The notes under the pieces are model-generated. The model did no database searches, had not been told where the DNA came from, and saw nothing but the letters and a program-made list of their open reading frames with translations. From positions 62,001-126,000 of the forward strand of contig MPNJ01000003.1 in the NCBI GenBank assembly GCA_002238965.1: a stretch of DNA of 64,000 bases, given 5' to 3'. The DNA is from Nitrospinae bacterium bin107. GTDB taxonomy: Bacteria > UBA8248. The position numbers were made by a program, and so were the translations under genes. Shown piece after piece: positions 15,672 through 27,648 of this stretch. The stretch's first letter is position 1; each line of letters begins with the position of its first letter.

Positions 15672-17759
15672 TTATTCGCTCTCGCGGGCGACAGCCGCTT
15701 CAGAAATGATCTTTTCAGTAATCTGTCCCGGCACTTCCTCGTAATGAGAAAACTCCATGGAGAAATCTCCCCGATCCGCGGTCAGCGATCGCAGCGCCGG
15801 CGCATAGTTCAACACTTCCGCCATGGGAACCTGAGACTTGATGACCTGCTTGTCGCCGACACTGGGATCCATGCCAAGAACCCTGCCCCTGCGTGAATTC
15901 ATGTCTCCGATGATGTCGCCCATGTACTCTTCTGGAACGACGATTTGCATATTCATAATCGGCTCGAGAAGAGTAGGCCTGCACTCCTGAACACCTTTTT
16001 TGAAACCGAGAGAGCCGGCAATTTTGAACGCCATTTCAGAGCTGTCGACATTGTGAAAACTGCCGTCATAAAGCGTGATTTTCAGATCTGTCACGGGGTA
16101 GCCCGCCAGGGTTCCAGAGTCCATTGCCTCCACAATCCCCTTCTCCACGGCCGGAATGAATGTTTTAGGAATCGCTCCACCCACGATCTTGTCCACGAAC
16201 TCGAACCCGCCTCCGCGCTGAAGCGGCTCAATCTCAAGCCAGGTGTCGCCAAACTGCCCTCGCCCACCAGTTTGTTTCTTGTAGCGGCCCTGCACCTTGA
16301 TTCTGCCCTTAATCGTTTCCTTGTAGGGAACGCGGGGGGTCTTCATCTCTACTTCCACGCCATACTTGCGCTTGATACGCTCGACTATCACCTCGATATG
16401 CAAAACGCCCAGACCCGAAAGAAGCATCTCTTTTGTCTGAGGGTCACGGCTCACCGTGAGCGCAGGGTCCTCATCGCGCAAACGCGCGAGTGCCGTGCTG
16501 AGCTTCTCCTCATCACCCTTGCTCTTGGGCGCCAATGCGTAGGAGATGACGGGTGACGGGAATTTGATCGGCTCGAACTCAACGGCGCCGGCCTCGTCGC
16601 AAAGCGTATCCCCCGTTCTCGTGGTTTTGAGCTTGGCGAGCGCAGCGATATCTCCCGGCACAAGTTTATCGGAAACGGGAGACTGCCCTTTCCCCTGGAT
16701 GAAGAGCAAAGAACCGATTCTCTCCTTCTCCGATTGCGTGGTGTTGAGAACGGCGGTATCGGAAGAAACTTCGCCTGAAATCACCCGGAAATAATTCAAC
16801 TTGCCGGCGAAGGCGTCCACAACCGTCTTGAATACCAGGGCACGGAAAGGCTCCCCTGAATCCGCTTTGATGCTCACTTCTTCGCCGTTCGTGTTTTTCG
16901 CCTTGAATTCATGCGCTGAAGGCGAGGCGCCGAACTGCTCAATCGCTTGGAGAAAAAGATCCGTCCCTACGTTTTTCACACCACACCCGCATAAAACCGG
17001 CATGAAAGAACCTTCCTGAATCCCCTGACGTAATCCCTGGATAATCTCATCCGGCGAGAGTTCTTCTCCCTCCAGATACTTTTCGAGCGCTTCCTCGTTC
17101 GCCTCCGCCGCAAACTCGATAAGCTGTCCGCGGTACTCTTCATAGGTATCGGCAAGCTCCGCCGGAACGTCACTCTCCAATCCCTTTCCATTCCCCTCCA
17201 CCTCGTAGGTGTAAGCTTTCCCCGATATGAGATCGACGACACCATTGAAACCGGTTCCTGGATTCACGGGCAATTGCAACACCACGAGACGTTTGTCGAT
17301 CGTCTTCTCCGCATATTCCATCGCGCGGCTTAAATCGGCTTGTTCATGATCCATCTGGTTCAGATATATCAATGTGCATAAGCCCTCTTCTTCGGCCCAG
17401 CCCAGCACTTTTTCGGTAATCACCTTCGGCTCTGAATGCGCATTCAGGACGACGACGGCGTTGTCACATGCATGAATGGCCGCAACGGTATCTGATATGA
17501 AATTCGAATACCCCGGCGTATCGAGAAGATTGAGCCGATGCCTGTTCCAGTTTGCGTAGGCCACTGCTCCCAGGATGGAAGAGTTTCGCTTCACTTCTTC
17601 GGGTTCGGCGTCGAGTATCGTGCTGCCGGCATCGACCTTTCCTTGCCTGTCGGTGCTACCCGAGGTGAAGAGGCAGGCTTCGATGAGGGAAGTTTTTCCG
17701 TTTCCTCCCTCTCCCACAAAAGCAACGTTTCGTATTTTTTCAGTTTCGTGCGCCGCCAT
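15672..17759 (-). CDS. fusA2: elongation factor G paralogue (EF-G2 type)
   Basis: A 695-residue translational GTPase with all five EF-G domains. G1 is GEGGNGKTS (16-24), the diverged P-loop of EF-G2 rather than the AHIDAGKTT of canonical EF-G. G3 is LLDTPGY (78-84). G4 is NQMD (134-137), where Lys of NKxD is replaced by Gln. Domain IV and V blocks are present, including GRGQFGD, KGIVEAMDSG and MNSRRGRVLGM. EF-G2 proteins are accessory paralogues with uncertain function. A canonical fusA is expected in the str operon elsewhere. It heads a short set with the SPOR and MerR-like genes; the 217-bp gap upstream has only a possible extended -10. Confidence 0.88.
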   Translation of the reverse strand: MAAHETEKIRNVAFVGEGGNGKTSLIEACLFTSGSTDRQGKVDAGSTILDAEPEEVKRNSSILGAVAYANWNRHRLNLLDTPGYSNFISDTVAAIHACDNAVVVLNAHSEPKVITEKVLGWAEEEGLCTLIYLNQMDHEQADLSRAMEYAEKTIDKRLVVLQLPVNPGTGFNGVVDLISGKAYTYEVEGNGKGLESDVPAELADTYEEYRGQLIEFAAEANEEALEKYLEGEELSPDEIIQGLRQGIQEGSFMPVLCGCGVKNVGTDLFLQAIEQFGASPSAHEFKAKNTNGEEVSIKADSGEPFRALVFKTVVDAFAGKLNYFRVISGEVSSDTAVLNTTQSEKERIGSLLFIQGKGQSPVSDKLVPGDIAALAKLKTTRTGDTLCDEAGAVEFEPIKFPSPVISYALAPKSKGDEEKLSTALARLRDEDPALTVSRDPQTKEMLLSGLGVLHIEVIVERIKRKYGVEVEMKTPRVPYKETIKGRIKVQGRYKKQTGGRGQFGDTWLEIEPLQRGGGFEFVDKIVGGAIPKTFIPAVEKGIVEAMDSGTLAGYPVTDLKITLYDGSFHNVDSSEMAFKIAGSLGFKKGVQECRPTLLEPIMNMQIVVPEEYMGDIIGDMNSRRGRVLGMDPSVGDKQVIKSQVPMAEVLNYAPALRSLTADRGDFSMEFSHYEEVPGQITEKIISEAAVARESE

Positions 17760-17976
17760 CTACCTCAACTCCTCTGTTATCAGCCTTTTGGCGACGTGAC
17801 GTTTGGAACGGGCCTCGCGCCAGACTCGGTGATAAGTTCGAAAACAAGCATACCACAAATCCTGCCATTCAGAGTTCGCTTTGTCAATCAGATTGAAATA
17901 CTTGCGGGGTATCATTAAAGCTGGGCATGAACTATGAAGATGTGCTTTCACCCCAAACTCTCGAAAATCCTTGAAG

Positions 17977-19344
17977 TTATCTCTTCGTCTTTCCACCACG
18001 TCTTCGCGGAGCGCTCTTCCCTCTTTGGCGAAAGCTCACCCGAAGCGGCGTACCCTCAAAATCGAACCGCTCCCTCAATCTGTTCTCCACATACCTCCCG
18101 TATTGCTCCACGGGGATTTGGCTTGCGAGACTCGCAAAGAGTATGACATGGGGCGGAAAAACGCCGCTTTGCGTGGAATAATACATCTTGGGACGCCGCC
18201 CTCCCGAAACGGTGGGAGGTGGGTGCGCATGAACGATTTCCGCCATCGCCCGGTTCAGTTGACCGGTGGAAACACGCCTGCCGTGAGATTCATGTATCTT
18301 TTCTACTACATCAAAAACGCGTTCGCATCTCTGCCCTGTCAGAGCGGACACCGAAAGAACCGGCGCGAAATTGACGTGTACCAGTTTATCCTTGATCTCA
18401 CGCACTTTCTCATCAAACGTCTTGCTCTCCTTCGCCAGGAGGTCCCATTTATTCAACAAAATCGCGCAGGCTCGGCCGGATTCCTTGATGTGGCGTGCAA
18501 TCTGCGCGTCCATTGTCCTTGGGCCTTCGGTTGCGTCGATGAGGAGCAGGGCGATCTGGGCGCGTTCGATACTGCGATAGGCCATAATCATGCTCACCGC
18601 TTCCACCTGGCGCTTGCCAATCTTCCCTCTTCTCCTGATGCCGGCCGTATCCACGAAACGGTATGATTTCCCCTCTCGCACGCATAGGGAATCCACCGGG
18701 TCACGCGTCGTGCCCGGGACTGGACTCACCAGGGTCCGTTCGCTTCCGAGAATTTGGTTGACGAAAGAGGATTTTCCCACATTCGGGCGGCCGACGACGG
18801 CGATACGGCGCTCATCCGTATCTTCAGCCTCCTCTGTTCCTCGTGCGCTCGAAGCGATGCGAAACGCCTCATCCATCACTTCGAACACCCCTGAGCCGTG
18901 CTCTGCCGAAACGGGCCATACTTCACCGAGTCCCAGTTGATGAAAATCCCATTCCGTCTCTCTCGCGCGCTTTGAATCTGATTTGTTCAAGATGAGCAGC
19001 ACCGGTTTTTGCGAGACACGGACCATTTGCGCGACTTCGTGATCCCCGGGCAGGCGGCCCTCGATTCCATCAACAAGAAATAAAACGACATCGCTTTCCT
19101 CGATCGCAGCTGCTGTCTGTTCCAGAATTTTCGACAAGAACGGATCGCCTTCCAAAGCAGCGATACCACCCGTATCGACGGCAAGAAACTTTCTGCCTTC
19201 CCATTCTCCTTCGCCGTAGCGCCTGTCCCGGGTCACACCCGGTTCTGCTTGCACAATGGCGTCCCGTCTGCCGATGAGCCGATTGAAGAACGTGGATTTC
19301 CCCACATTCGGACGCCCTACGATTACGAAAACAGGAGAAGACAT
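17977..19344 (-). CDS. der: ribosome-assembly GTPase Der (EngA)
   Basis: A 455-residue protein with two tandem GTPase domains and a C-terminal KH-like domain, needed for 50S subunit maturation. The first domain starts VFVIVGRPNVGKST and has DTGG and NKSD. The second has VVGRPNVGKSS, DTAGIRRRG and NKWD. The KH-like region (~355-440) includes PPTVSGGRRPKMYYSTQ and ends in a basic tail. The start at 19344 gives a normal N-terminus; an upstream in-frame extension to 19419 would overlap amiC and has no support. It follows amiC by 25 bp and is probably the last gene of a metK-ahcY-amiC-der unit. Confidence 0.95.
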   Translation of the reverse strand: MSSPVFVIVGRPNVGKSTFFNRLIGRRDAIVQAEPGVTRDRRYGEGEWEGRKFLAVDTGGIAALEGDPFLSKILEQTAAAIEESDVVLFLVDGIEGRLPGDHEVAQMVRVSQKPVLLILNKSDSKRARETEWDFHQLGLGEVWPVSAEHGSGVFEVMDEAFRIASSARGTEEAEDTDERRIAVVGRPNVGKSSFVNQILGSERTLVSPVPGTTRDPVDSLCVREGKSYRFVDTAGIRRRGKIGKRQVEAVSMIMAYRSIERAQIALLLIDATEGPRTMDAQIARHIKESGRACAILLNKWDLLAKESKTFDEKVREIKDKLVHVNFAPVLSVSALTGQRCERVFDVVEKIHESHGRRVSTGQLNRAMAEIVHAHPPPTVSGGRRPKMYYSTQSGVFPPHVILFASLASQIPVEQYGRYVENRLRERFDFEGTPLRVSFRQRGKSAPRRRGGKTKR

Positions 19345-19369
19345 GGGAGTGTTCCCAATGAAATGGTTT

Positions 19370-20680
19370 TTAGCGCCTCTGGGCGTTCTTCCTGGCGGCT
19401 CTAGAGCCGATGCCCACAAACCTCATGATACCTTTTGCGATACCTTCCGCAAGCGCCTGGCGGTATTTGGGACTGCGCATCCGTCGCGCTTCCTTTCGAT
19501 TCGAGATGAACGCGACTTCAACCAAAATACTCGGCATCCGGGCGCCGAGCAGCACGTAAAACGGCCCACGCTTCACGCCCAAATTGCGGATACCCCGATA
19601 ACCTGGCTTCAGACGAGAGAGCATTGCTTGCTGAACCCGCTGTGCCAACTGCTGTGACTCCGTAACTTTCGACCGCAACCCCAGGTCGTTCAATATTTTT
19701 TGCAAATCCGTCATGCGCGCAAGCGTCGTCCCGCTTTCTCTGGCCGCCAGCCTGAGCGCCCTGCCCGACGAGGCCTCACTCAAAAGATAGGTTTCGATCC
19801 CGTGGATATGCCGTGAACGCGCGCTGTTCGCATGAATCGACACGAAAATATCCGCGTCATGTTCATTGGCGAACGAAGTCCTTTTGGATAGGGATATGTA
19901 TCTGTCGGTAGTTCGAGTGAGATAGACCCTGTTACCGGGCAAGACGCGCCTCAGCACCCGTCTGGTCCTGAGGGAGATGTCGAGCGCGACTCGTTTTTCC
20001 CTCAAACCGGACAAACCGACCGCGCCCGGGTCCTTGCCCCCATGCCCGGGGTCCAAAACGATTCTGCCAAGCCTGTTACGAAATCTTTGAGACAAATTCA
20101 TCTCGCGGCGCTTTAGCGTTTTTTGGCGAGGGGGCGCCCTGCGTGCTCGGTCGGATTTTTTGGGTTCCGGGCGCTTTTTCCCTCCCCTCTTGGGAAGTTT
20201 CGAGATGACCCTGGTTTTTGCCCAAACGTCGATTACGATCCGTTGCGGACTCGGGAGGGTGAAAATTCGATATTTAACATCATGTTTTTTCGCGATATCG
20301 ATCACGAGGCGTAGACGGTTCTTCCTCGGTTTGCCGAACCTGAGGCGGGATACGATGCTTTTTCCCGGAGGAAATGTCGGAATTTGAACGCCTTGACCGA
20401 TTCGCCCGCGAGGGAGATCAATAAAAATTCGAGAGGGTTTCCTCAAGACGTCTGATTTGAAATCAAATACTTCGCGGTTCAATATAAAGACGATTCGCGC
20501 ATAGTCCGGGGTAGAGAATTCTCGAACTCCAAGAATTCTCGCGACTGAATTTCTGGCGCCGAACGCATACCCCTCTCCTTGCATCCAGCAAACAAGAAAA
20601 AAAAACAGAATGACAATTAAATTCCTCAGCAGCCGTTTTGTCTTTTCTCTTCTGAGAGTGGAGAACGAATTTCTGGCCAC
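19370..20680 (-). CDS. amiC: N-acetylmuramoyl-L-alanine amidase with AMIN domain
   Basis: A 436-residue periplasmic peptidoglycan amidase. A signal or anchor segment (~18-40) is followed by an AMIN domain (about 48-155), which targets such enzymes to the septum or wall. A basic Lys/Arg/Pro linker follows, then an Amidase_3 catalytic domain (from ~207). Zinc and catalytic residues visible are His in LDPGHGG, the downstream Glu in REKRVALD, His in SIHAN and Glu in VEVAFIS. The start is GTG at 20680 with GGGAGAG upstream. It lies 45 bp after ahcY. The symbol is by architecture; AmiB/AmiC distinction is not secure. Confidence 0.88.
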   Translation of the reverse strand: MARNSFSTLRREKTKRLLRNLIVILFFFLVCWMQGEGYAFGARNSVARILGVREFSTPDYARIVFILNREVFDFKSDVLRKPSRIFIDLPRGRIGQGVQIPTFPPGKSIVSRLRFGKPRKNRLRLVIDIAKKHDVKYRIFTLPSPQRIVIDVWAKTRVISKLPKRGGKKRPEPKKSDRARRAPPRQKTLKRREMNLSQRFRNRLGRIVLDPGHGGKDPGAVGLSGLREKRVALDISLRTRRVLRRVLPGNRVYLTRTTDRYISLSKRTSFANEHDADIFVSIHANSARSRHIHGIETYLLSEASSGRALRLAARESGTTLARMTDLQKILNDLGLRSKVTESQQLAQRVQQAMLSRLKPGYRGIRNLGVKRGPFYVLLGARMPSILVEVAFISNRKEARRMRSPKYRQALAEGIAKGIMRFVGIGSRAARKNAQRR

Positions 20681-20725
20681 AGAAATCTCTCCCGTGGCGG
20701 GCGGCGTAACGGGTATGGAATAATT

Positions 20726-23214
<2,489 letters not shown>

Positions 23215-23466
23215 CTACAATCTCCCACAGGAATTGGAGGTCGTGATCAAATAAAACCGTACGCCTCGCTAGACTAGATGCGTATTCCGGCGTCTTTTAT
23301 CATTTCTTGAATTTAGACGGAAGCACGCGGGAATAATGTTGCTTTTTCGTAATACTCCATAAGCAAAAGTTCCTGTATGCGGGGCAGACAATTAAAAGAT
23401 GTCGAACGAAATATTGTGACTTGGAAATTACCTGTTAATAGAATTAATGTCGTTTATGGAATTTAT

Positions 23467-23490
23467 ATAAAGAGATGGGCTTCCAATCTC
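23467..23490 (-). terminator. weak hairpin downstream of HPr
   Basis: On the minus strand, just after the HPr stop, GAGAT (23490-23486) and ATCTC (23476-23472) can pair around a 9-nt loop and are followed by TTTATAT. It could end the hprK-EIIA-HPr transcript. The stem is only 5 bp, so support is weak. Confidence 0.3.
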
Positions 23491-23510
23491 CCTCGCGGCA
23501 TTACGAATCC

Positions 23511-23780
23511 TTATGACATTTCTCCAAAGCCGGTTCGCACCAAATCCGCTAGTTCCGCAACGGCTGCATCTTCATCTGGACCACACGCGCTGATCAGGAG
23601 ATCCGAGCCGGGGGTTGCCGCAAGCATCATGACACCCATTATGCTTTTTCCGTCTACCTCCATATCACGAAATCGAACCAGAATTTCGCTCTCGAATTTA
23701 CTCGACAACCTCACAAACTTGGCGGCTGCCCTCGCGTGAAGCCCCATAAGATTGCGGATGCTGACTTTTTGTTCCGCCAT
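23511..23780 (-). CDS. ptsH: phosphocarrier protein HPr
   Basis: An 89-residue HPr. The phosphorylatable His15 lies in GLHARAAAKFV and the HprK target Ser46 in DGKSIMGVMML, both well conserved. HPr relays phosphate from enzyme I to EIIA proteins. With HprK encoded two genes upstream, Ser46 is expected to be a regulatory site. It starts 8 bp after the EIIA gene. Enzyme I is not downstream: the next gene is metK after a 296-bp gap. With no sugar-specific EIIB/EIIC nearby, this looks like a regulatory rather than transport PTS. Confidence 0.93.
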   Translation of the reverse strand: MAEQKVSIRNLMGLHARAAAKFVRLSSKFESEILVRFRDMEVDGKSIMGVMMLAATPGSDLLISACGPDEDAAVAELADLVRTGFGEMS

Positions 23781-23788
23781 GATGGCGT

Positions 23789-24211
23789 TTATTCCTCCTT
23801 GGCTGGGCGTTGTTTTACGGAATTGATCATCTCGCTCGGCTGGGCCAGGTTCCGCCTCCCATACTCCACTAAAAATCGCGCCGCCTCGGAGACGGTCTTC
23901 CCTTTGATAAACGACAATTTTAAGAGCATCGGCAAATTCACTCCCGTTACGACTTCTACCCCGGAATGGTTCAGCATGGCGAGAGCGGCATTCGTAGGGG
24001 CGCCTCCCATCATATCCGTCATAATAATCACGCCCTCGCCCGCATCTACCTCCATCACCGCTTTTTCAATTTTCTCGGTAAATCCAGCGGGGTCGGCGTC
24101 AGGCTGCAGAGAGAGCGCTTTCATTTGCGTTGTCCCGGCTAGAACAGACTCAGCCGCATGCAGCAACGCATCAGGATAGTCTCCATGGCCGACGATCACC
24201 AAACCAATCAT
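23789..24211 (-). CDS. PTS EIIA component, mannose/fructose family
   Basis: A 140-residue EIIA of the mannose-type fold. The active His9 is in the N-terminal VIVGHGDYP motif. The IIMTDMMGGAPTNAA loop is characteristic of the family. It would take phosphate from HPr. No EIIB or EIIC is encoded nearby, so it probably acts as a regulatory phosphoacceptor. The ATG at 24211 is chosen because it gives the normal N-terminus and has AAGAGG upstream; the longer in-frame extension to 24379 overlaps hprK. Spacing of 31 bp from hprK and 8 bp to HPr indicates one operon. Confidence 0.88.
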   Translation of the reverse strand: MIGLVIVGHGDYPDALLHAAESVLAGTTQMKALSLQPDADPAGFTEKIEKAVMEVDAGEGVIIMTDMMGGAPTNAALAMLNHSGVEVVTGVNLPMLLKLSFIKGKTVSEAARFLVEYGRRNLAQPSEMINSVKQRPAKEE

Positions 24212-24242
24212 GCAGCGAAACCTCTTCTTTTCCTCTTCCCGG

Positions 24243-25181
24243 CTAACTCGTCGCCCCGAGAGCAATTTGAGCGGAGAGTGTCCGACTGAACTCCTCTGCA
24301 GAGAAATAACCCATTCTTTGCAGCAACAGATTCCTGGCCGCCACCTCGATGAGTGTGGGGATATTCCTCCCGGGAGCAACGGGAATTATCACGTGCGGCA
24401 GGCACTTTCCCAGGATGTTTTGGGTCTCGATGTCAATCCCAAGACGCTCGAAAGGCATATCCGGGGTCAAGGGAATCAACTCGACGATCATCTCGACGTT
24501 TTTTTCGTATCGAATCGCTACAACGCCAAAGAGATCTTTCAGGTTCAGAATACCCAGTCCCCTCACTTCTATGTGGTGTTTGAGCAATTCGGTGCTTTTT
24601 CCGACTAACTCATTCCCTCGCAACTGGATGTCTACCACGTCATCGGCAACGAGCCGGTGCCCCCGCGTGACCAGATGCAGAGCGCATTCACTTTTTCCGA
24701 TACCGCTCTTGCCTTGAATGAGCACCCCCACACCATATAAATCAACGAGGACACCGTGCAGTCGCGCATGCAAAGAGAGGTGCTCCTCGAGATATCCCGA
24801 CAATCTCGGCATCAATTCCTTGCCGGGTAATCCTGAGATGATAATCGGTACGTTGGACTTATCAGACGCTTCCTGGATACTTGGGAAGATATCTTTCCCA
24901 CCTGTGACCAACACCGCGCACAAGGGCAAGCGAAAATATTCACGCACGGCCTCGATCCGCTTCTCTTCATCGAGGTCATCAAGAAAACGAACTTCCGTGC
25001 TACCCCATACCTGAATCCTGTCGGGATGTACAGCTTTCAGAAAACCGGCGAGTGGCAAACCATTTTTTTGAAAGTGCGTATGATTGATCTGGCGGTTCAT
25101 GCCAGACTCGCCCGAAATTACGGACAACTTCAACTCTTCCCGCAAATCCGCATACAATTGAGATACCGAGAGCTTGCTCAT
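24243..25181 (-). CDS. hprK: HPr kinase/phosphorylase
   Basis: A 312-residue bifunctional enzyme that phosphorylates HPr on Ser46 with ATP or pyrophosphate and also removes that phosphate. The N-terminal domain covers about 1-130. The catalytic domain has His142 (LHGVLVDLYG), the Walker A GKSGIGKS at 157-164, Asp180-Asp181, and the signature HHIEVRGLGILN near 202-213. The second of two adjacent ATGs (25181) is chosen because GAGG then lies at normal spacing. The 248-bp gap back to rpoN contains no gene; I looked for a ribosome hibernation factor there and saw none. Confidence 0.94.
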   Translation of the reverse strand: MSKLSVSQLYADLREELKLSVISGESGMNRQINHTHFQKNGLPLAGFLKAVHPDRIQVWGSTEVRFLDDLDEEKRIEAVREYFRLPLCAVLVTGGKDIFPSIQEASDKSNVPIIISGLPGKELMPRLSGYLEEHLSLHARLHGVLVDLYGVGVLIQGKSGIGKSECALHLVTRGHRLVADDVVDIQLRGNELVGKSTELLKHHIEVRGLGILNLKDLFGVVAIRYEKNVEMIVELIPLTPDMPFERLGIDIETQNILGKCLPHVIIPVAPGRNIPTLIEVAARNLLLQRMGYFSAEEFSRTLSAQIALGATS

Positions 25182-25429
25182 CATGTTCCTCGATGCTCTA
25201 TACACCCGGGGGATTCATTGTCCGATCCAAGAGAACCAAATGAACATTTGTTACGAAACAATCAAGATACGATGCTGCGTAAAGGAAAATGGAACGCCCA
25301 CCACCGGGGATAATAACAAATATATTTCAAATAACCCACGTATCCAGGAAGCATCATCAGCCGCCCCTAGAAACCATGGAGTGCGTAGGTGAGAATTATA
25401 AGTCCATGCACGAACCGCAATGATAATTA

Positions 25430-26863
25430 TTAACGCATTTTGCGTCTTTTGCTGGTGGGAGAGATGCGCAGTTCTTTGCGGTATTTCGTCACTGTCCGCC
25501 TCGCAATCGCCACGTTGTTCTGTTTGAGTTTTTCCGCAATTTTCTGGTCAGTGAGCGGCTTCTCAGGGTTTTCCTCCGTCACCATTTTCTTGATGATTTC
25601 CTTTACGGCCAGCGAAGAGGTGCTCTCTCCCGCACTTGATTCCAACCCACTGTGAAAAAAATACTTAAGGCTCAAAACACCCTGTGGGGTATCCATATAC
25701 TTGCCCGTCGTAACACGACTCACGGTAGATTCGTGCATCTCGATATCTTGCGCCACATCCTTCAAGATCAGGGGCTTTAGGTGGCTCACGCCATGATCCA
25801 AGAAATCCTTCTGGAATCGCACAATGCTTCGACAAACTCTAAGAATCGTCTGCCTTCTCTGCTCTATACTTTTGACGAACCAGACGGCCGCCCTCAACTT
25901 TTCCTCCAGATACTTCCGCGTATCGGGCGAGGTTCCCGATTTGTCGACTGCCATGGCTGCATACTGAGAGTTCACACGCAGGAGTGGCAAACTGTCGTCA
26001 GTGAGTGTCACCTCATATTCATCTCCTCTTTTGGTGACACTCACATCCGGGACCACTATCTCCGCGCCTTGATCGGAAAAACGCAACCCCGGGCGAGGAT
26101 CGAGACTCCGAATGATGCCGATGGCCTGTACGATGTCTTCCGCAGTAACACCGTTAACCTTGGCGAGTTTCCCATATTGAGGCTCACCTATATCCTCAAT
26201 ATTCTCTAGCACCAGGATTCTAGCCAAATCCACAAAACAACTGTTTCCGTTTGCAGGCAACTCGCTATTTTTCAGTTGGATAAGAAGGCACTCTTGAAGT
26301 GTCCTCGCAGCAACGCCAGACGGATTGAATCCCTGCACCAACGCCAACGCCCTGTTTGCCTCGCGAGGCCCAAGACCAACGTAGGCCGCCAACTCATCCA
26401 CGTCAGCCTCAAGATAACCTTCCTCATTCACATTCCAGATAATTTGTTCAGCAACCCTTGCTATCGGCTCGGGAGCCACCGAAAGACTCAATTGCCGCTC
26501 CAAGTGTTCATATAACGTATCGGGCCGCGTCAAGGTCTGTTCATGAGAGGGGAAATCATCAGCGAGGGCTGGAGACGAAAAATCTTCAAAATTGTCTTGG
26601 ATGATGTTTTCCCAATCAATCTCACCTCTTTCATTATTTTGATTTTCGGGAACATCACCTCTCATTTCCGGCATCTCACCATCAACCACTTCTTTTTCTT
26701 CATCCTGAATTTCTTCCAACAAGGGGTTATTCAACATTTCCTGCTGAACGGCTTGCTGCATTTCCGTGCGGCTCAGAGGCAACAGGCCTATCGCCTGCCG
26801 CAACATGGTGGTCATGACAAGACGCTGCTCTGGCCTCATTGTCATCTTATGCTGCAAAGCCAC
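25430..26863 (-). CDS. rpoN: RNA polymerase sigma-54 factor
   Basis: A 477-residue sigma-54. The Gln/Leu-rich region I starts near RLVMTTMLRQAIGLLPLS and includes NNPLLEE; an acidic region II follows. The core-binding and promoter-binding regions are complete, and the RpoN box reads ARRTVTKYRKELRI near the C-terminus. Sigma-54 needs AAA+ activators carrying a GAFTGA loop; the NtrX-like fusion in this window lacks one. GTG at 26863 is chosen because GAGGGG precedes it and it avoids the overlap with lptB that a start at 26926 would give. It lies downstream of lptB, the common arrangement. Confidence 0.95.
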   Translation of the reverse strand: MALQHKMTMRPEQRLVMTTMLRQAIGLLPLSRTEMQQAVQQEMLNNPLLEEIQDEEKEVVDGEMPEMRGDVPENQNNERGEIDWENIIQDNFEDFSSPALADDFPSHEQTLTRPDTLYEHLERQLSLSVAPEPIARVAEQIIWNVNEEGYLEADVDELAAYVGLGPREANRALALVQGFNPSGVAARTLQECLLIQLKNSELPANGNSCFVDLARILVLENIEDIGEPQYGKLAKVNGVTAEDIVQAIGIIRSLDPRPGLRFSDQGAEIVVPDVSVTKRGDEYEVTLTDDSLPLLRVNSQYAAMAVDKSGTSPDTRKYLEEKLRAAVWFVKSIEQRRQTILRVCRSIVRFQKDFLDHGVSHLKPLILKDVAQDIEMHESTVSRVTTGKYMDTPQGVLSLKYFFHSGLESSAGESTSSLAVKEIIKKMVTEENPEKPLTDQKIAEKLKQNNVAIARRTVTKYRKELRISPTSKRRKMR

Positions 26864-26879
26864 GTGGATTCCCCTCACT

Positions 26880-27644
26880 TCAAAGACGAAATTTTTCGCC
26901 CAGATAAACATGCCGAGCTTTATCACTTACGGCAATTTTTTCCGGGGTGCCGGATTCCAGTATACGCCCCTCATTGATAATGTATGCCCTGTCGGATATC
27001 TGTAGAGCTTCACGTACGTTATGGTCCGTTATGATGACACCAATCCCACGAGCTTTTAAGCCCACCACTATTTCCTGAATGTCGTTAACCACGATAGGGT
27101 CAATTCCTGCGAAAGGCTCATCAAGCAGCATAAAAGTGGGATTTGTGGCCAATGCCCGAGCAATTTCTACACGCCTTCGTTCACCGCCAGAGAGAGCATA
27201 TCCCTTCAAGGATTGAATGTGCTGGATATCCAAGCTCTCTAAAATTTCGTTTAATCTCCTCTCGCGTTGGTCTGGATCACGCAAGACTAATTCAAGTACC
27301 GCCATAATGTTTTGCCTTACCGAAAGGCGACGGAACACAGACGCTTCTTGAGGTAGGTAGCTGATTCCCTTCTTGGCGCGTACATGCATGGGCTGACCGG
27401 TGATTTCTATGCCGTTCAAAAATATTTTGCCCGCATCTGGTGCTATCAACCCGACAATCATATAAAATATCGTCGTCTTGCCTGCCCCGTTTGGTCCAAG
27501 CAAACCCACGATTTCACCAGGATGCACTTCGAGTTCCACGCCGGAGACAACCGTCCGGTCTGAATAGCTTTTCGTTAACTTAGTGGCCTGAACAGAAGCA
27601 GCACCTTCACGTCTTGCAGCACTACCATCGGTTCGCGTAGACAT
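26880..27644 (-). CDS. lptB: LPS export ABC transporter ATP-binding protein
   Basis: A 254-residue ABC ATPase powering LPS extraction from the inner membrane with LptF and LptG, which are not in this window. Motifs are Walker [10 protein letters not shown]-loop PQEASVF, signature LSGGERRR, Walker [11 protein letters not shown] and switch His in ITDHNV. LptB hallmarks [16 protein letters not shown] and the [14 protein letters not shown] block are present. ATG 27644 lies 4 bp after the lptA stop; its Shine-Dalgarno is poor, which suggests coupling to lptA. The longer frame to 27725 would overlap lptA. Residues before about 20 are low-complexity. Confidence 0.95.
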   Translation of the reverse strand: MSTRTDGSAARREGAASVQATKLTKSYSDRTVVSGVELEVHPGEIVGLLGPNGAGKTTIFYMIVGLIAPDAGKIFLNGIEITGQPMHVRAKKGISYLPQEASVFRRLSVRQNIMAVLELVLRDPDQRERRLNEILESLDIQHIQSLKGYALSGGERRRVEIARALATNPTFMLLDEPFAGIDPIVVNDIQEIVVGLKARGIGVIITDHNVREALQISDRAYIINEGRILESGTPEKIAVSDKARHVYLGEKFRL

Positions 27645-27648
27645 GAGT

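Noticed and set aside
17760-17976. Promoter for the EF-G2 gene with TTGACA and TATGCT
   Set aside because: The two boxes are about 29 nt apart, too far for sigma-70. Only the extended -10 alone is possible, which is weak.
23215-23510. SAM or SAH riboswitch in the metK leader
   Set aside because: I compared remembered core elements of the SAM-I, SAM-II and SAH classes and found no convincing match. A covariance-model search would decide.
25182-25429. A missing hpf gene between rpoN and hprK
   Set aside because: No reading frame in this 248-bp gap resembles a ribosome hibernation factor.
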